Assembly (NCBI GenBank): GCA_036986135.1
Contig: BTQZ01000070.1
Span: 1-10,335, forward strand
DNA length: 10,335 nucleotides
Reading direction: 5' to 3'
Origin: JADFRG01 sp036986135
GTDB lineage: Bacteria; Chloroflexota; Anaerolineae; Anaerolineales; E44-bin32
The translations under genes were made by a program, and so were the position numbers. The first letter of the stretch is position 1; each line of letters starts with the position of its first letter. A model generated the notes under the pieces. The model saw only the letters and a list, made by a program, of their open reading frames with translations, had not been told where the DNA came from and did no database searches. Shown here piece after piece: positions 1-6,430 of this stretch.

Positions 1-50
1 TAGATCTCGTGCGTATCGCCATTTACGGTCAGGGAGAGCGGCGTTTTCAT
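1..50 (-). CDS. [2Fe-2S] subunit of a molybdenum hydroxylase, N-terminal fragment (continues beyond left edge)
   Basis: Only the first 16 codons and part of a 17th are visible. The ATG at 50-48 begins MKTPLSLTVNGDTHEI, which fits the first beta-strands of the plant-type ferredoxin domain in CoxS/HcrC-family small subunits (a hydrophobic strand, then VNG). The gene follows the FAD subunit gene, as in coxM-coxS-type operons, so the molybdopterin-binding large subunit is expected further left. The start overlaps the stop of a preceding truncated copy (ATGA, 50-47), so it may depend on translational coupling; I see no strong Shine-Dalgarno. The cluster-binding cysteines lie outside the window, so the family call rests on the N-terminus, the neighbouring FAD subunit and the longer related copy at 163-47. 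Confidence 0.62.
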   Translation of the reverse strand, partial: MKTPLSLTVNGDTHEI

Positions 51-172
51 ATCAGGCCCAGCTCGTTCCGTAAGACGTCGAGCAGCGAATGCCGCGTATC
101 GACATAGATTTCATTGGAATCGCCCGTATCGCCATTTACGGTCAGGGAGAGCGGCGTTACCATGGATCAGGC
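12..172. repeat. Direct repeat pair, 34 bp identical, spanning the [2Fe-2S] gene start
   Basis: Positions 12-45 and 125-158 are identical over 34 bases. After a short divergent stretch (46-50 against 159-165, which differ by two bases in length and hold the two start codons), the repeat resumes as ATCAGGC at 51-57 and 166-172. On the minus strand this shared GCCTGAT is the end of the FAD gene in one copy and the Leu-Gly-Leu codons of the truncated frame in the other. This is the microhomology expected at a duplication junction. The 113-base offset of the 34-mer is not a multiple of three, which explains the frame change. Confidence 0.85.
47..163 (-). pseudogene. Truncated duplicate of the [2Fe-2S] subunit start (38 codons)
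   Basis: An ATG three bases after the FAD subunit stop opens a 38-codon frame. It begins MVTPLSLTVNGDT, continues through EIYVDTRH and ends SLLDVLRNELGLI before TGA (49-47). This is the N-terminal ferredoxin-fold part of a CoxS/HcrC-like subunit, where family members continue LGLTGTK into the cysteine motifs. Here the frame stops and a second, nearly identical start (MKTPLSLTVNGDT) begins in another frame through an ATGA overlap. The simplest reading is a partial tandem duplication leaving a dead 5' copy upstream of the working gene. Other readings are an assembly error, or a short translated leader coupled to the real gene. It lacks all cluster ligands, so it cannot be a functional electron carrier alone. 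Confidence 0.6.
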
Positions 173-1033
173 TGCCGCGAGCACGGATTCGCTCAACGAA
201 CGTAGGGCGCGCGTCACGAGTACGCCCACCATCCGCCTCCTGTACCAATCGGATCCTCGCACGTCGCTGATCGGCGAACACTCCTGAGCCGCGATCGTGG
301 AAGCGGCCTCAATCGCCGCTTGGGCAAAGGGCTTCCCGATCAATGCCGCCTCGGCGGGCCGGACACGCAGCGGAACCGGGGCCACCGCACCCAGGACAAT
401 CCGCGCCGCGCGCACGCTTGAATCGTCAAGCTGAATGCCGGCCGCCACACCAACCACTGCGATGTCCATATGCGCGCGCGGCGTCAGTCTCATGTATCGA
501 GTCGTGCGCTTGGTTGGAGGCACCTCGATCTCAGCCAGCAACTCTCCAGATCCCAGAGCCGTGCTCCCAGGACCCAGAAAAAATTCTTCCAATGGCAGGC
601 GTCGTTCTCCGTCCGACCCAATTAACCGGACCACGGCGTCGAGCGCGATCAGGGGCGGAGCCATATCGGCGGAGGGGGCCGCGTTGCACAGGTTGCCTCC
701 CACCGTCGCCAGGCTTCGGACCTGCTCTGAGGCCATCAGCAAGGCGGCCTCTGCCAGGCTCGGATAGTGGCTACGAATCTGGGGCGAACGCGCGATCTGG
801 CGCAGGGTCACCATGGCGCCGAGCCTCAGCCCCGAGTCTTTGGAATGGTCGATGACCCGGAACTGCTCAAGCTTCTTGAGGCTCATCACCGCGCGTGGAG
901 CGATCGTCCCCTCGCGCATGCCCAACAGGAGATCCGTTCCGCCGGCGAGAATATGGACCTCGCCTTCCCTTTCGGACATAAATGCAATCGCTTCATCTAC
1001 CGAGCGGGGGGCCAAGAAGTCAAATTCGCGCAT
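167..1033 (-). CDS. FAD-binding medium subunit of a molybdenum hydroxylase (CoxM/HcrB family)
   Basis: Encodes 288 residues, the usual length for CoxM-type subunits, which carry FAD and pass electrons between the [2Fe-2S] subunit and an external acceptor. Visible motifs are AGGTDLL (residues 30-36) and ATVGGNLCNAAPSADMAPP (109-127), the two FAD pyrophosphate-binding loops. A typical C-terminal domain includes SDVRGSDWYRRRM (256-268). There are only two cysteines, at 116 and 252, so the cysteine-rich [4Fe-4S] insertion known from the beta subunit of Thauera 4-hydroxybenzoyl-CoA reductase is absent. The ATG is two bases after the iorB stop and has AGGTGG upstream, so the start is firm. The [2Fe-2S] subunit follows directly. 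The substrate is unknown; aromatic or heterocyclic hydroxylation, or dehydroxylation of an aryl-CoA, would fit the context. Confidence 0.9.
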   Translation of the reverse strand: MREFDFLAPRSVDEAIAFMSEREGEVHILAGGTDLLLGMREGTIAPRAVMSLKKLEQFRVIDHSKDSGLRLGAMVTLRQIARSPQIRSHYPSLAEAALLMASEQVRSLATVGGNLCNAAPSADMAPPLIALDAVVRLIGSDGERRLPLEEFFLGPGSTALGSGELLAEIEVPPTKRTTRYMRLTPRAHMDIAVVGVAAGIQLDDSSVRAARIVLGAVAPVPLRVRPAEAALIGKPFAQAAIEAASTIAAQECSPISDVRGSDWYRRRMVGVLVTRALRSLSESVLAAA

Positions 1034-1035
1034 GA

Positions 1036-1623
1036 TCAGCCACCTGAGGCTCGCGCGAGCTCGCCAAGGGCGATCTCCCTGCCCCTATCCAGCGCCTGCA
1101 AATTCAGGTCTTGGCCACGGGGCGTGTCCACCCTCAGCGTCTCCTGAAGTGACTCCTGCGGAAAGGGAAACGACGGATGAGCAGAGGCGAATCCGATAAG
1201 GACTACGTTTGCAACGGTCACTGACCCGAGATCGATGGCGGTCTGGCTGGCGGGTAGCCAATGGGCGTGTGTCCCACGCCTCTTAAGCTGTCGCTCCACT
1301 TCTGAGCTCAGGCCGTCATCAGAGTTAATGAACGCCGCTCCACCGGCTTTGAGGTACACAAGGCTTCGCAGGGCTTCGTTTCTGTCAAGGCCCAGCACGA
1401 CGTCCGCCGTGCCGCGCCGAATAAGCGGCGACTGAATGCCCCCGACCTTAAGATGGGATACCACCGAGCCACCCCGCTGGCTCATGCCGTGCGACTCCGC
1501 CGCGATAGCCTGCAAGCCCAACCGGATGGCAGCATATGTAAGAAGGCGGGTGGCGAAGATCACGCCCTGGCCTCCGATGCCGGCAATCACGACTCGCAGC
1601 TCTCCTAGGTCCGAGGCACTCAC
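1036..1623 (-). CDS. iorB: Indolepyruvate:ferredoxin oxidoreductase beta subunit
   Basis: This is the small subunit (about 195 residues, normal for IorB) of the ferredoxin-dependent oxidoreductase that converts aryl-pyruvates and CoA to arylacetyl-CoA and CO2. It belongs to the pyruvate/ketoisovalerate oxidoreductase gamma-domain family. It shows AGIGGQGV near residues 14-21 and ESHGMSQRGGSVVSH near residue 43, both hallmarks of IorB. I chose the GTG at 1623 because it overlaps the iorA stop as GTGA and has AAGGTG five bases upstream. A longer reading from 1680 would add 19 residues inside iorA and is unlikely. It has no iron-sulfur motif of its own; the clusters are in IorA. The FAD subunit gene begins two bases after its stop, so it is in the same transcript. 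Confidence 0.93.
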   Translation of the reverse strand: MSASDLGELRVVIAGIGGQGVIFATRLLTYAAIRLGLQAIAAESHGMSQRGGSVVSHLKVGGIQSPLIRRGTADVVLGLDRNEALRSLVYLKAGGAAFINSDDGLSSEVERQLKRRGTHAHWLPASQTAIDLGSVTVANVVLIGFASAHPSFPFPQESLQETLRVDTPRGQDLNLQALDRGREIALGELARASGG

Positions 1624-3491
1624 GCGAGCACCTTCGGAAGGATGAAGCCCTTGTAACAGGCGTCGATGCATTGGCCGCAATCGACACAGGTTCTCTCATC
1701 GATATCGACACGACTGGAATCCGAGCGGAGAACCAACGCAGGGCATTCGAACGCCTCGGTGCAAAAACGGCACCCATCGCACTCTTCCGTCACGACCACG
1801 GGAATGGGATGCTCCTGAATAGAGACCGGATCGTAGAGCACACAAGGCCGGTCGGCGATAACGACCGCTACCCCGCCACCAGGCGACTGAGTGTGCTCGT
1901 AGGCGTTGCGAACGATCTGACGGAAGGTCTCCTGGCTGTAGGGGTCGGTCACCTCGACGAAATCCACACCGCAGGCGCGAACCAGATCCGGTATTGAGGC
2001 GGCGCGGGCCGCCGGAGCGCCGTCCGCCAGGGCGCTGGCCTCCGCGGTCGGCTGGAAGCCGGTCATGGCGGTCGTGTGATTATCCAGAATGATGAGTACG
2101 AAGCGCGCGCCGGTATGGACGGCGTTGATCAAGGGGACAATGCCGGAGTGAATGAAGGTTGAATCGCCGATGGAGGCGATGATCGGCCGCGATTCTCCGA
2201 CGAGCCGTCCGGCCTGGTAGAGACCGTCGGCCATACTCACCGCGGCGCCCATATCGACGAAGGTATCAACCGCCCTGAGATTCGTGCCCAGAGTGTAGCA
2301 ACCGATGTCTCCTGGATAGATGGCTCTGGGTCCGAACTCGCGCTTGAGCGCGAAGAAGGCGGAGCGGTGGGAGCAACCCGGGCAGAGCCGCGGTGGGCGG
2401 ATGGGCAGATCGAGAGCATCGATGGTCGTTTGCAGGGCCGGATCATCGGTCGGGGGACTCACATCGAAGCCAGCCGCGCCCAATGCCTCAGCAAGGACGG
2501 CAGACACGACCTCTGGTGAGAGCTCTCCGGCCCCGGGAACGAATCCGTCCCGGCGCCCGTAGACGCCGATCTGCTCCGGAAGCTGCAGCTCAATGCACGC
2601 GTCGGGCTCCTCAAGCACGACCACCATATCCAGACCCCTGATGAATTGGCTCACCAGACGACGAGGGAGCGGGTAGGGCGTTCCGATCTTGAGGATCGGG
2701 ATCCTGACACCCAGCTCGGCAAGGGCTTGTCTCGCGGTCTCAAATGCTACGCCGGAAGCGATCAAGCCTACCTTGCTGGAGCTGTCACCATGGAGGATGT
2801 AATTAAGTTCCGAAGCCGCGAACCGAGCTTCAATCTGACGCAGCTTCTCATTGAGTTCGATGTGCAGCCGATAGCGGAGCTTCGGCGTGGCCGTCCAATG
2901 CACCGGATCCTTCTTGAAGCGGGCCTTTGTCGGCGGGCCATCCGTCGGAAGGGCATCATCGACCGCGATACCTTGAAGCGAATGACAGACCCGTGTGGTC
3001 GGGCGCAGCATGGTCGGGATGCTGAATTCCTCCGACAGGGCAAATGCTGCCTGCACCATGCTGCGTGCTTCCTCGGGACTGGAGGGGTCGAATACGGGAA
3101 CCTTTGCATTCAGCGCCATGAGGCGCGAATCCTGTTCCGTTTGTGACGACTGAGGTCCCGGGTCGTCGGCGGGGATCACGATGAATCCCCCTTTGACTCC
3201 CGTGTAGGCCGAGCTGAAGAGCGGATCCGAGGCCACATTGAGCCCGACCTGTTTCATGGCAACTGCGGCTCTCAGGCCAGTCCAGCTGGCAGCCAAAGCC
3301 ACCTCGTAGGCTACTTTCTCGTTGGTCGACCATTCCGTATGAACTTCTCGCTCAAGCAGGCCTTTGTGTTTGATGACGCCCGCCAGGATCTCTGAGCTGG
3401 GAGTGCCCGGATATGCGGTCGCAACGCGGCAGCCTTGTTCTACAAGGCCAAGGCCGATGGCCTCGTTCCCGAGCAGGATCTTTACTGCCAT
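1620..3491 (-). CDS. iorA: Indolepyruvate:ferredoxin oxidoreductase alpha subunit
   Basis: Large catalytic subunit (about 623 residues from the ATG at 3491), using thiamine diphosphate to decarboxylate aryl-pyruvates and pass electrons to ferredoxin. In order it has: the N-terminal pyrimidine-binding domain (GNEAIGLGL, AYPGTPSSEI); a CPGCSHR motif near 370; the cofactor region with GDIGCYTLG (394-402), GDSTFIHSG (442-450) and DNHTTAMTG (470-478), the IorA signature; and a C-terminal ferredoxin domain with two cysteine groups, CxxCxxCx5CP (571-583) and CxxCxxCx3CY (602-612). The second group has Tyr where Pro is common. Start choice is uncertain: the frame stays open to a TTG at 3533, but those 14 residues are a TNVSK/TNVPK repeat and the family normally begins near MAVKILLGNEA. 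No good Shine-Dalgarno precedes the ATG; a short leader ORF overlaps it. IorAB may supply both arylacetyl-CoA and reduced ferredoxin to the upstream benzoyl-CoA reductase. Confidence 0.94.
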   Translation of the reverse strand: MAVKILLGNEAIGLGLVEQGCRVATAYPGTPSSEILAGVIKHKGLLEREVHTEWSTNEKVAYEVALAASWTGLRAAVAMKQVGLNVASDPLFSSAYTGVKGGFIVIPADDPGPQSSQTEQDSRLMALNAKVPVFDPSSPEEARSMVQAAFALSEEFSIPTMLRPTTRVCHSLQGIAVDDALPTDGPPTKARFKKDPVHWTATPKLRYRLHIELNEKLRQIEARFAASELNYILHGDSSSKVGLIASGVAFETARQALAELGVRIPILKIGTPYPLPRRLVSQFIRGLDMVVVLEEPDACIELQLPEQIGVYGRRDGFVPGAGELSPEVVSAVLAEALGAAGFDVSPPTDDPALQTTIDALDLPIRPPRLCPGCSHRSAFFALKREFGPRAIYPGDIGCYTLGTNLRAVDTFVDMGAAVSMADGLYQAGRLVGESRPIIASIGDSTFIHSGIVPLINAVHTGARFVLIILDNHTTAMTGFQPTAEASALADGAPAARAASIPDLVRACGVDFVEVTDPYSQETFRQIVRNAYEHTQSPGGGVAVVIADRPCVLYDPVSIQEHPIPVVVTEECDGCRFCTEAFECPALVLRSDSSRVDIDERTCVDCGQCIDACYKGFILPKVLA

Positions 3492-3547
3492 GTCGGTTTT
3501 CGGCACGTTAGTCTTCGATACGTTAGTCTGCAATATTCGTGCGTCAT
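3482..3547 (-). CDS. Possible 21-codon leader ORF overlapping the iorA start
   Basis: An ATG at 3547-3545 has AGGA placed close upstream (AGGAACCATG). It opens a 21-codon frame ending at TAA (3484-3482), just inside iorA and eight to nine bases past the iorA ATG at 3491. The frame differs from iorA. The ribosome-binding signal is better than any before the iorA ATG or the alternative TTG at 3533, so ribosomes might load here and reinitiate at iorA. The peptide (MTHEYCRLTYRRLTCRKPTWQ without its last residue is basic and repetitive) resembles nothing I recognise. It may be chance. Confidence 0.25.
   Translation of the reverse strand: MTHEYCRLTYRRLTCRKPTWQ
3500..3529. repeat. Two tandem 15-bp units before iorA
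   Basis: Positions 3500-3514 (TCGGCACGTTAGTCT) and 3515-3529 (TCGATACGTTAGTCT) are adjacent copies matching at 13 of 15 bases. On the minus strand each contains AGACTAACGT. They sit between the leader ATG and the likely iorA start. If the TTG at 3533 were used, they would encode the five-residue repeat TNVSK-TNVPK. They could be slippage-prone sequence, a regulator-binding site or an RNA element. Confidence 0.8.
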
Positions 3548-3657
3548 GGTTCCTGGGTCAGGGGTGACACGGGACTCGGGTTGGCCAAAACGAGCCATTA
3601 TCACGGCAAGGTCAAGTGAGGAATGCAATTGCTCAACACCTGATGTCGAATCAAGTT

Positions 3658-3691
3658 GGAGGATCCTGCCGTTGAGACGGCAGGATCCTCC
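3658..3691 (-). terminator. Strong hairpin after trpB2, terminator-like
   Basis: A perfect 14-bp inverted repeat (3658-3671 GGAGGATCCTGCCG paired with 3678-3691) is separated by a six-base loop. It starts 17 bases past the trpB2 stop, in the only sizeable gap before iorA. On the minus-strand transcript it is followed by AACUUGAUU, not a real U-run, so it may be an inefficient or factor-dependent terminator, or an RNA processing/stability element. Either way it probably separates the expression level of the reductase-trpB2 block from iorAB. Confidence 0.55.
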
Positions 3692-3707
3692 GGCTATTCC
3701 GGACTTC

Positions 3708-5081
3708 CTAGGCGGGCGCGGGTATCTCCGGAAGGTGGGTCATAGCTTCCTTGACCTTCGCCTCCGGGTACTCGTAGTTCACCAGTTCGCCCTTGAGATA
3801 GCTGTCGTAAGCGCCCAAATCGAAGTGGCCATGCCCAGATAGGTTAAAGGCAATGACCTTCGTCTCTCCGGCCTCCTTGGCCTTAAGCGCCTCATCGATG
3901 GCCACCCTTATCGCATGGGCAGATTCGGGTGCCGGCAAGATGCCTTCGGCTCGCGCAAACTGAACTGCTGCGTCGAAGGTCTCCACCTGTCCTACGGCCA
4001 CGGCTTCGATGTCCCCATGGTCATAGAGCGCGGAGACATGCGGAGACATGCCGTGATAGCGAAGACCACCGGCGTGGATGCCGGGCGGGACGAATGAGTG
4101 GCCCAGCGTGTGCATCTTTACGATGGGAGCCATTTCGGCGGAGTCGCCGTAGTCGAAGGCATATTCGCCACGGGTCAGCGTGGGGCACGCGGTCGGTTCG
4201 ACCCCGACGAAGCGTGTCGTGTGCCCGTTGGTCCAGTTCTGGTGTAGGAAGGGGAACACGAAGCCCGAGAAGTTGCTGCCTCCACCGACGCATCCGATGA
4301 GGACATCGGGGTATTCATCGGCCATCTCGAACTGCTTTAAGGCTTCCAGGCCGACAACGGTCTGGTGCATCAAGACCGGTCCCAGCACGGATCCGAGCGA
4401 ATACTTAAGCTTGCCTTCCGAGCCGAGAGCCGCCATAACCGCCTCAGAAATGGCGATTCCCAGTGAGCCCGGGTGCTCGGGGTCCTCCTTAAGCAGCTTC
4501 TGCCCGTATTCGGTCTTGTCCGACGGGCTTGGCGTAACATCCGCGCCATAGGTTTCCATGATGATGCGCCGATAAGGCTTCTGGTCGAAGGAGACGCGCA
4601 CCATGTAGACGTGACACTCCAGATCGAAGAAATTGCACGCCATTGCGAGCGCGGATCCCCACTGGCCGGCCCCGGTCTCGGTCGTGAATCCCGCAAGGCC
4701 CTCCTCCTTTGCATAGAATGCCTGCGGGACGGAGGTGTTCGGCTTGTGGGAGCCAACGGGAGACAAGCCTTCATACTTGAAGTAGATGTGAGCGGGCGTA
4801 TCGAGTGCCTGCTCCAGCCGGCGGGCGCGGACAAGGGGAGACGGCCGCCAGAGCTTGTAGATCTCCCGCACCGGTCCAGGGATTTCAATCCAACGATCTC
4901 CGCTGACCGCCTCCATGACGAATTGCATCGGGAAGAGCGCGCCCAAAAATTCGGGGGTGACGGGCTCTTTGGTTCCCGGATGCAGTACGGGTCCCGGATC
5001 GGCCGGTAAATCGGGATTGATGTTGTACCAGGCCTCAGGCAGGTCCTTCTCATCCAGTGTGTACTGATATTTTTCGCTCAT
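3708..5081 (-). CDS. trpB: TrpB2-type tryptophan synthase beta chain
   Basis: This 457-residue PLP enzyme condenses indole with serine, or with O-phosphoserine as shown for an archaeal TrpB2, to give tryptophan. The length and N-terminal extension fit the TrpB2 subgroup, longer than the roughly 400-residue TrpB1 that pairs with TrpA. The PLP lysine is K113 in GSHKPNT. TETGAGQWG (134-142) is the catalytic loop, GCVGGGSN (263-270) the phosphate-binding loop, and LSGHGHFDL (414-422) lies near the C-terminus. The ATG has an excellent GGAGGAG five or so bases upstream. No trpA or other trp biosynthesis gene is nearby; instead it lies between benzoyl-CoA reductase and iorAB, suggesting a salvage or catabolic role with indole or another aromatic nucleophile. 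The enzyme class is clear; its physiological substrate here is not. Confidence 0.93.
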   Translation of the reverse strand: MSEKYQYTLDEKDLPEAWYNINPDLPADPGPVLHPGTKEPVTPEFLGALFPMQFVMEAVSGDRWIEIPGPVREIYKLWRPSPLVRARRLEQALDTPAHIYFKYEGLSPVGSHKPNTSVPQAFYAKEEGLAGFTTETGAGQWGSALAMACNFFDLECHVYMVRVSFDQKPYRRIIMETYGADVTPSPSDKTEYGQKLLKEDPEHPGSLGIAISEAVMAALGSEGKLKYSLGSVLGPVLMHQTVVGLEALKQFEMADEYPDVLIGCVGGGSNFSGFVFPFLHQNWTNGHTTRFVGVEPTACPTLTRGEYAFDYGDSAEMAPIVKMHTLGHSFVPPGIHAGGLRYHGMSPHVSALYDHGDIEAVAVGQVETFDAAVQFARAEGILPAPESAHAIRVAIDEALKAKEAGETKVIAFNLSGHGHFDLGAYDSYLKGELVNYEYPEAKVKEAMTHLPEIPAPA

Positions 5082-5181
5082 GCTCTCCTCCAGGGGCTTT
5101 TATTAATGCATCCGGTCTTTGAAATGTGGAACCTCTACTCCTAGACGTCCTCCCTTCTCATCGCATTCTCGATAAGGGCAT

Positions 5182-5195
5182 AATACCTGAGTATT
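5182..5195. promoter_or_regulatory. Small palindrome upstream of trpB2
   Basis: AATAC-CTGA-GTATT is an inverted repeat in the 133-base gap between the 83-residue gene and trpB2, about 100 bases before the trpB2 ATG. On the minus strand it is followed by the AT-rich TATTATGCCC, which could be a -10 element, but I see no convincing -35. It may be an operator or chance. Confidence 0.2.
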
Positions 5196-5214
5196 GAACG
5201 AATGAGATGCAGGC

Positions 5215-5466
5215 CTAAATCGGCCGGCGTGTATAGATCGCCCTGAAATTGAGCATCAGCACCAGCTGGCACTCATCACAGCCTTCCGGGAAGGCCTCCG
5301 GAGGAATGGATTCTGCCCGAACTTCGAATCCCAACTCTGAGTAGAGCTCTTCGACCTCGCGCAGCCGCTGCCCGCTGGCAACAAAGCGATACTCCCACCC
5401 CTCCTGGATCAGGGAAGGGTTTGGCCGGAACACCGCTCCGCCGAACTGCTCTAGATCTGACGCCAA
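5215..5466 (-). CDS. Uncharacterised 83-residue protein with CDEC motif
   Basis: Not assignable to a named family. The start is TTG at 5466-5464, with AGGAG eight bases upstream; no upstream ATG fits. The sequence looks like a real, small, soluble alpha/beta protein, with a helix around residues 33-46 (QRLREVEELYSELG), a strand (FEVRAESI), then PEGCDECQLVLMLNFRAIYTR (split around residues 60-80) carrying Cys63 and Cys66. There is no signal peptide or membrane segment. The CxxC pair is too small for a full iron-sulfur or zinc site alone but could bind metal as a dimer or act in redox. It lies 139 bases after the last reductase subunit and 133 bases before trpB2, on the same strand. A helper role for the reductase or TrpB2 is possible but only inferred from position. 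Confidence 0.72.
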   Translation of the reverse strand: MASDLEQFGGAVFRPNPSLIQEGWEYRFVASGQRLREVEELYSELGFEVRAESIPPEAFPEGCDECQLVLMLNFRAIYTRRPI

Positions 5467-5533
5467 TTCCAGGCTCCTGGTTCGCTATGCCGGATATTGG
5501 CTTCCCCTCGCCATCCGCAGCGGCGGCTAGCCA

Positions 5534-5632
5534 TCATCCGGAAGGCTCCAACTCGGCCGAGCCGGAGATGGATTGCCCTTCGCCTTCCATGGGGGATGTA
5601 GGATCTCATCCTGTCGGTTCAAGCTCGGCCGA
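5534..5632. repeat. 27-bp imperfect repeat of the ATPase subunit C-terminal codons
   Basis: The end of the second ATPase gene (5606-5632, encoding SAELEPTG and stop) recurs at 5534-5560, encoding SAELEPSG and stop, with 21 of 27 bases matching. The copies are 72 bases (24 codons) apart, in the same frame. The frame between them stays open after the first TGA (5608-5606), and a possible internal ATG lies at 5590-5588 without a Shine-Dalgarno. Several of the base differences are synonymous or conservative, suggesting that both copies were once coding. Confidence 0.7.
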
Positions 5633-6430
5633 TTCTTGGGCCAGCTTCTTTACCCGCAGGTGGCCCAGGACGGCCGCCCCGACTGCGCCCAGGAATTGAA
5701 CCAGATCATCCGGCGGCATGTTGACCGGCACGTCCAGCTTGTTACGGACAACCTCGGCCATCACCGGAAAACGCAGGATCCCTCCGGCCACGGTGACCTC
5801 CGGTTCCATTCGCACCCGTTTCATGAGCTGCGCTGAGCGGTCCACAAGGGAGACCATCGCTCCATGCATGATATCCGCCGGGGCGCTGCCATGGGAGAGG
5901 TGGTTGATAACCTCCGATTCGGCGAAAACCGCGCATACCCCTGAGATCGGTACGGTTTCCTTGGAGGTGAGTATCAGAGCTCCGATCTCTTCTGTGCTGA
6001 AGCCCATATAGCGCGCGGTTTTCTCAAGGAAGGCGCCCGTTCCAGCGGCACACTTGTCATTGAGCCGGAAGGAGGTGACCCGCGCCTGATCGTCAAGGCG
6101 CATGGCTTTCATGGTCTGCCCGCCAATATCGAGCACGGTCCGTGTTCCCGGAAAGAAAAAATTGCTGCCGCGCGCGGCGGCCGTCAGGTCTGTCACGTTC
6201 ACATCGCGGAAGGAGACCTGATAACGCCCGTACCCAGTGCTCACGACATAAGAAATCTGGTCCTTGCCGAGACTCGCGCCGTCCAGCGCCTGCTCGAACG
6301 CAAGCTGCGCGGCCTGGTCCAGCTTGAAGCCGGTATTGACCATGGCTTTCCCGGCGATCTGATCGCTATCGTCGAGGATGATGGCTTTTGTATAGGTGGA
6401 TCCCACATCCAGTCCCGCGGCGTAGGTCAC
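5606..6430 (-). CDS. Benzoyl-CoA reductase ATPase/electron-activating subunit (second copy, BzdP/BzdQ type)
   Basis: This 274-residue protein belongs to the BadF/BadG/BcrA/BcrD ATPase family, which uses ATP hydrolysis to push electrons from ferredoxin to the BzdN/BzdO catalytic pair. It has an actin-like fold: GLDVGSTYTKAIILD (6-20, phosphate 1), VLDIGGQTMKAMRL (99-112, phosphate 2) and VAGGILRFP (adenosine loop). Cys127 (NDKCAAGTG) and Cys166 (GVCAVFAESE) hold the bridging [4Fe-4S] cluster and fall at the numbering known for the Acidaminococcus dehydratase activator. Phosphate 2 reads GGQTMK rather than GGQDTK as in the neighbour. The start is GTG at 6430, overlapping the previous stop as GTGA, with AAGGAGG upstream. 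Whether it corresponds to BzdP or BzdQ cannot be settled by eye. Its C-terminal codons are repeated downstream. Confidence 0.88.
   Translation of the reverse strand: MTYAAGLDVGSTYTKAIILDDSDQIAGKAMVNTGFKLDQAAQLAFEQALDGASLGKDQISYVVSTGYGRYQVSFRDVNVTDLTAAARGSNFFFPGTRTVLDIGGQTMKAMRLDDQARVTSFRLNDKCAAGTGAFLEKTARYMGFSTEEIGALILTSKETVPISGVCAVFAESEVINHLSHGSAPADIMHGAMVSLVDRSAQLMKRVRMEPEVTVAGGILRFPVMAEVVRNKLDVPVNMPPDDLVQFLGAVGAAVLGHLRVKKLAQESAELEPTG

Noticed and set aside
1624..1680. N-terminal extension of IorB starting at 1680
   Set aside because: It would run inside the IorA ferredoxin domain. The GTG at 1623, overlapping the iorA stop and preceded by AAGGTG, gives the normal IorB length.
3548..3657. 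Promoter for iorA in the gap after the hairpin
   Set aside because: TTGACC and TGATAAT occur on the minus strand but are only about seven bases apart, and no properly spaced -35/-10 or -24/-12 pair was found, so no promoter was called.
5197..5235. Terminator after the 83-residue gene (GGCC repeats around its stop codon)
   Set aside because: Only a four-base GGCC pairing with no U-run; too weak to call.
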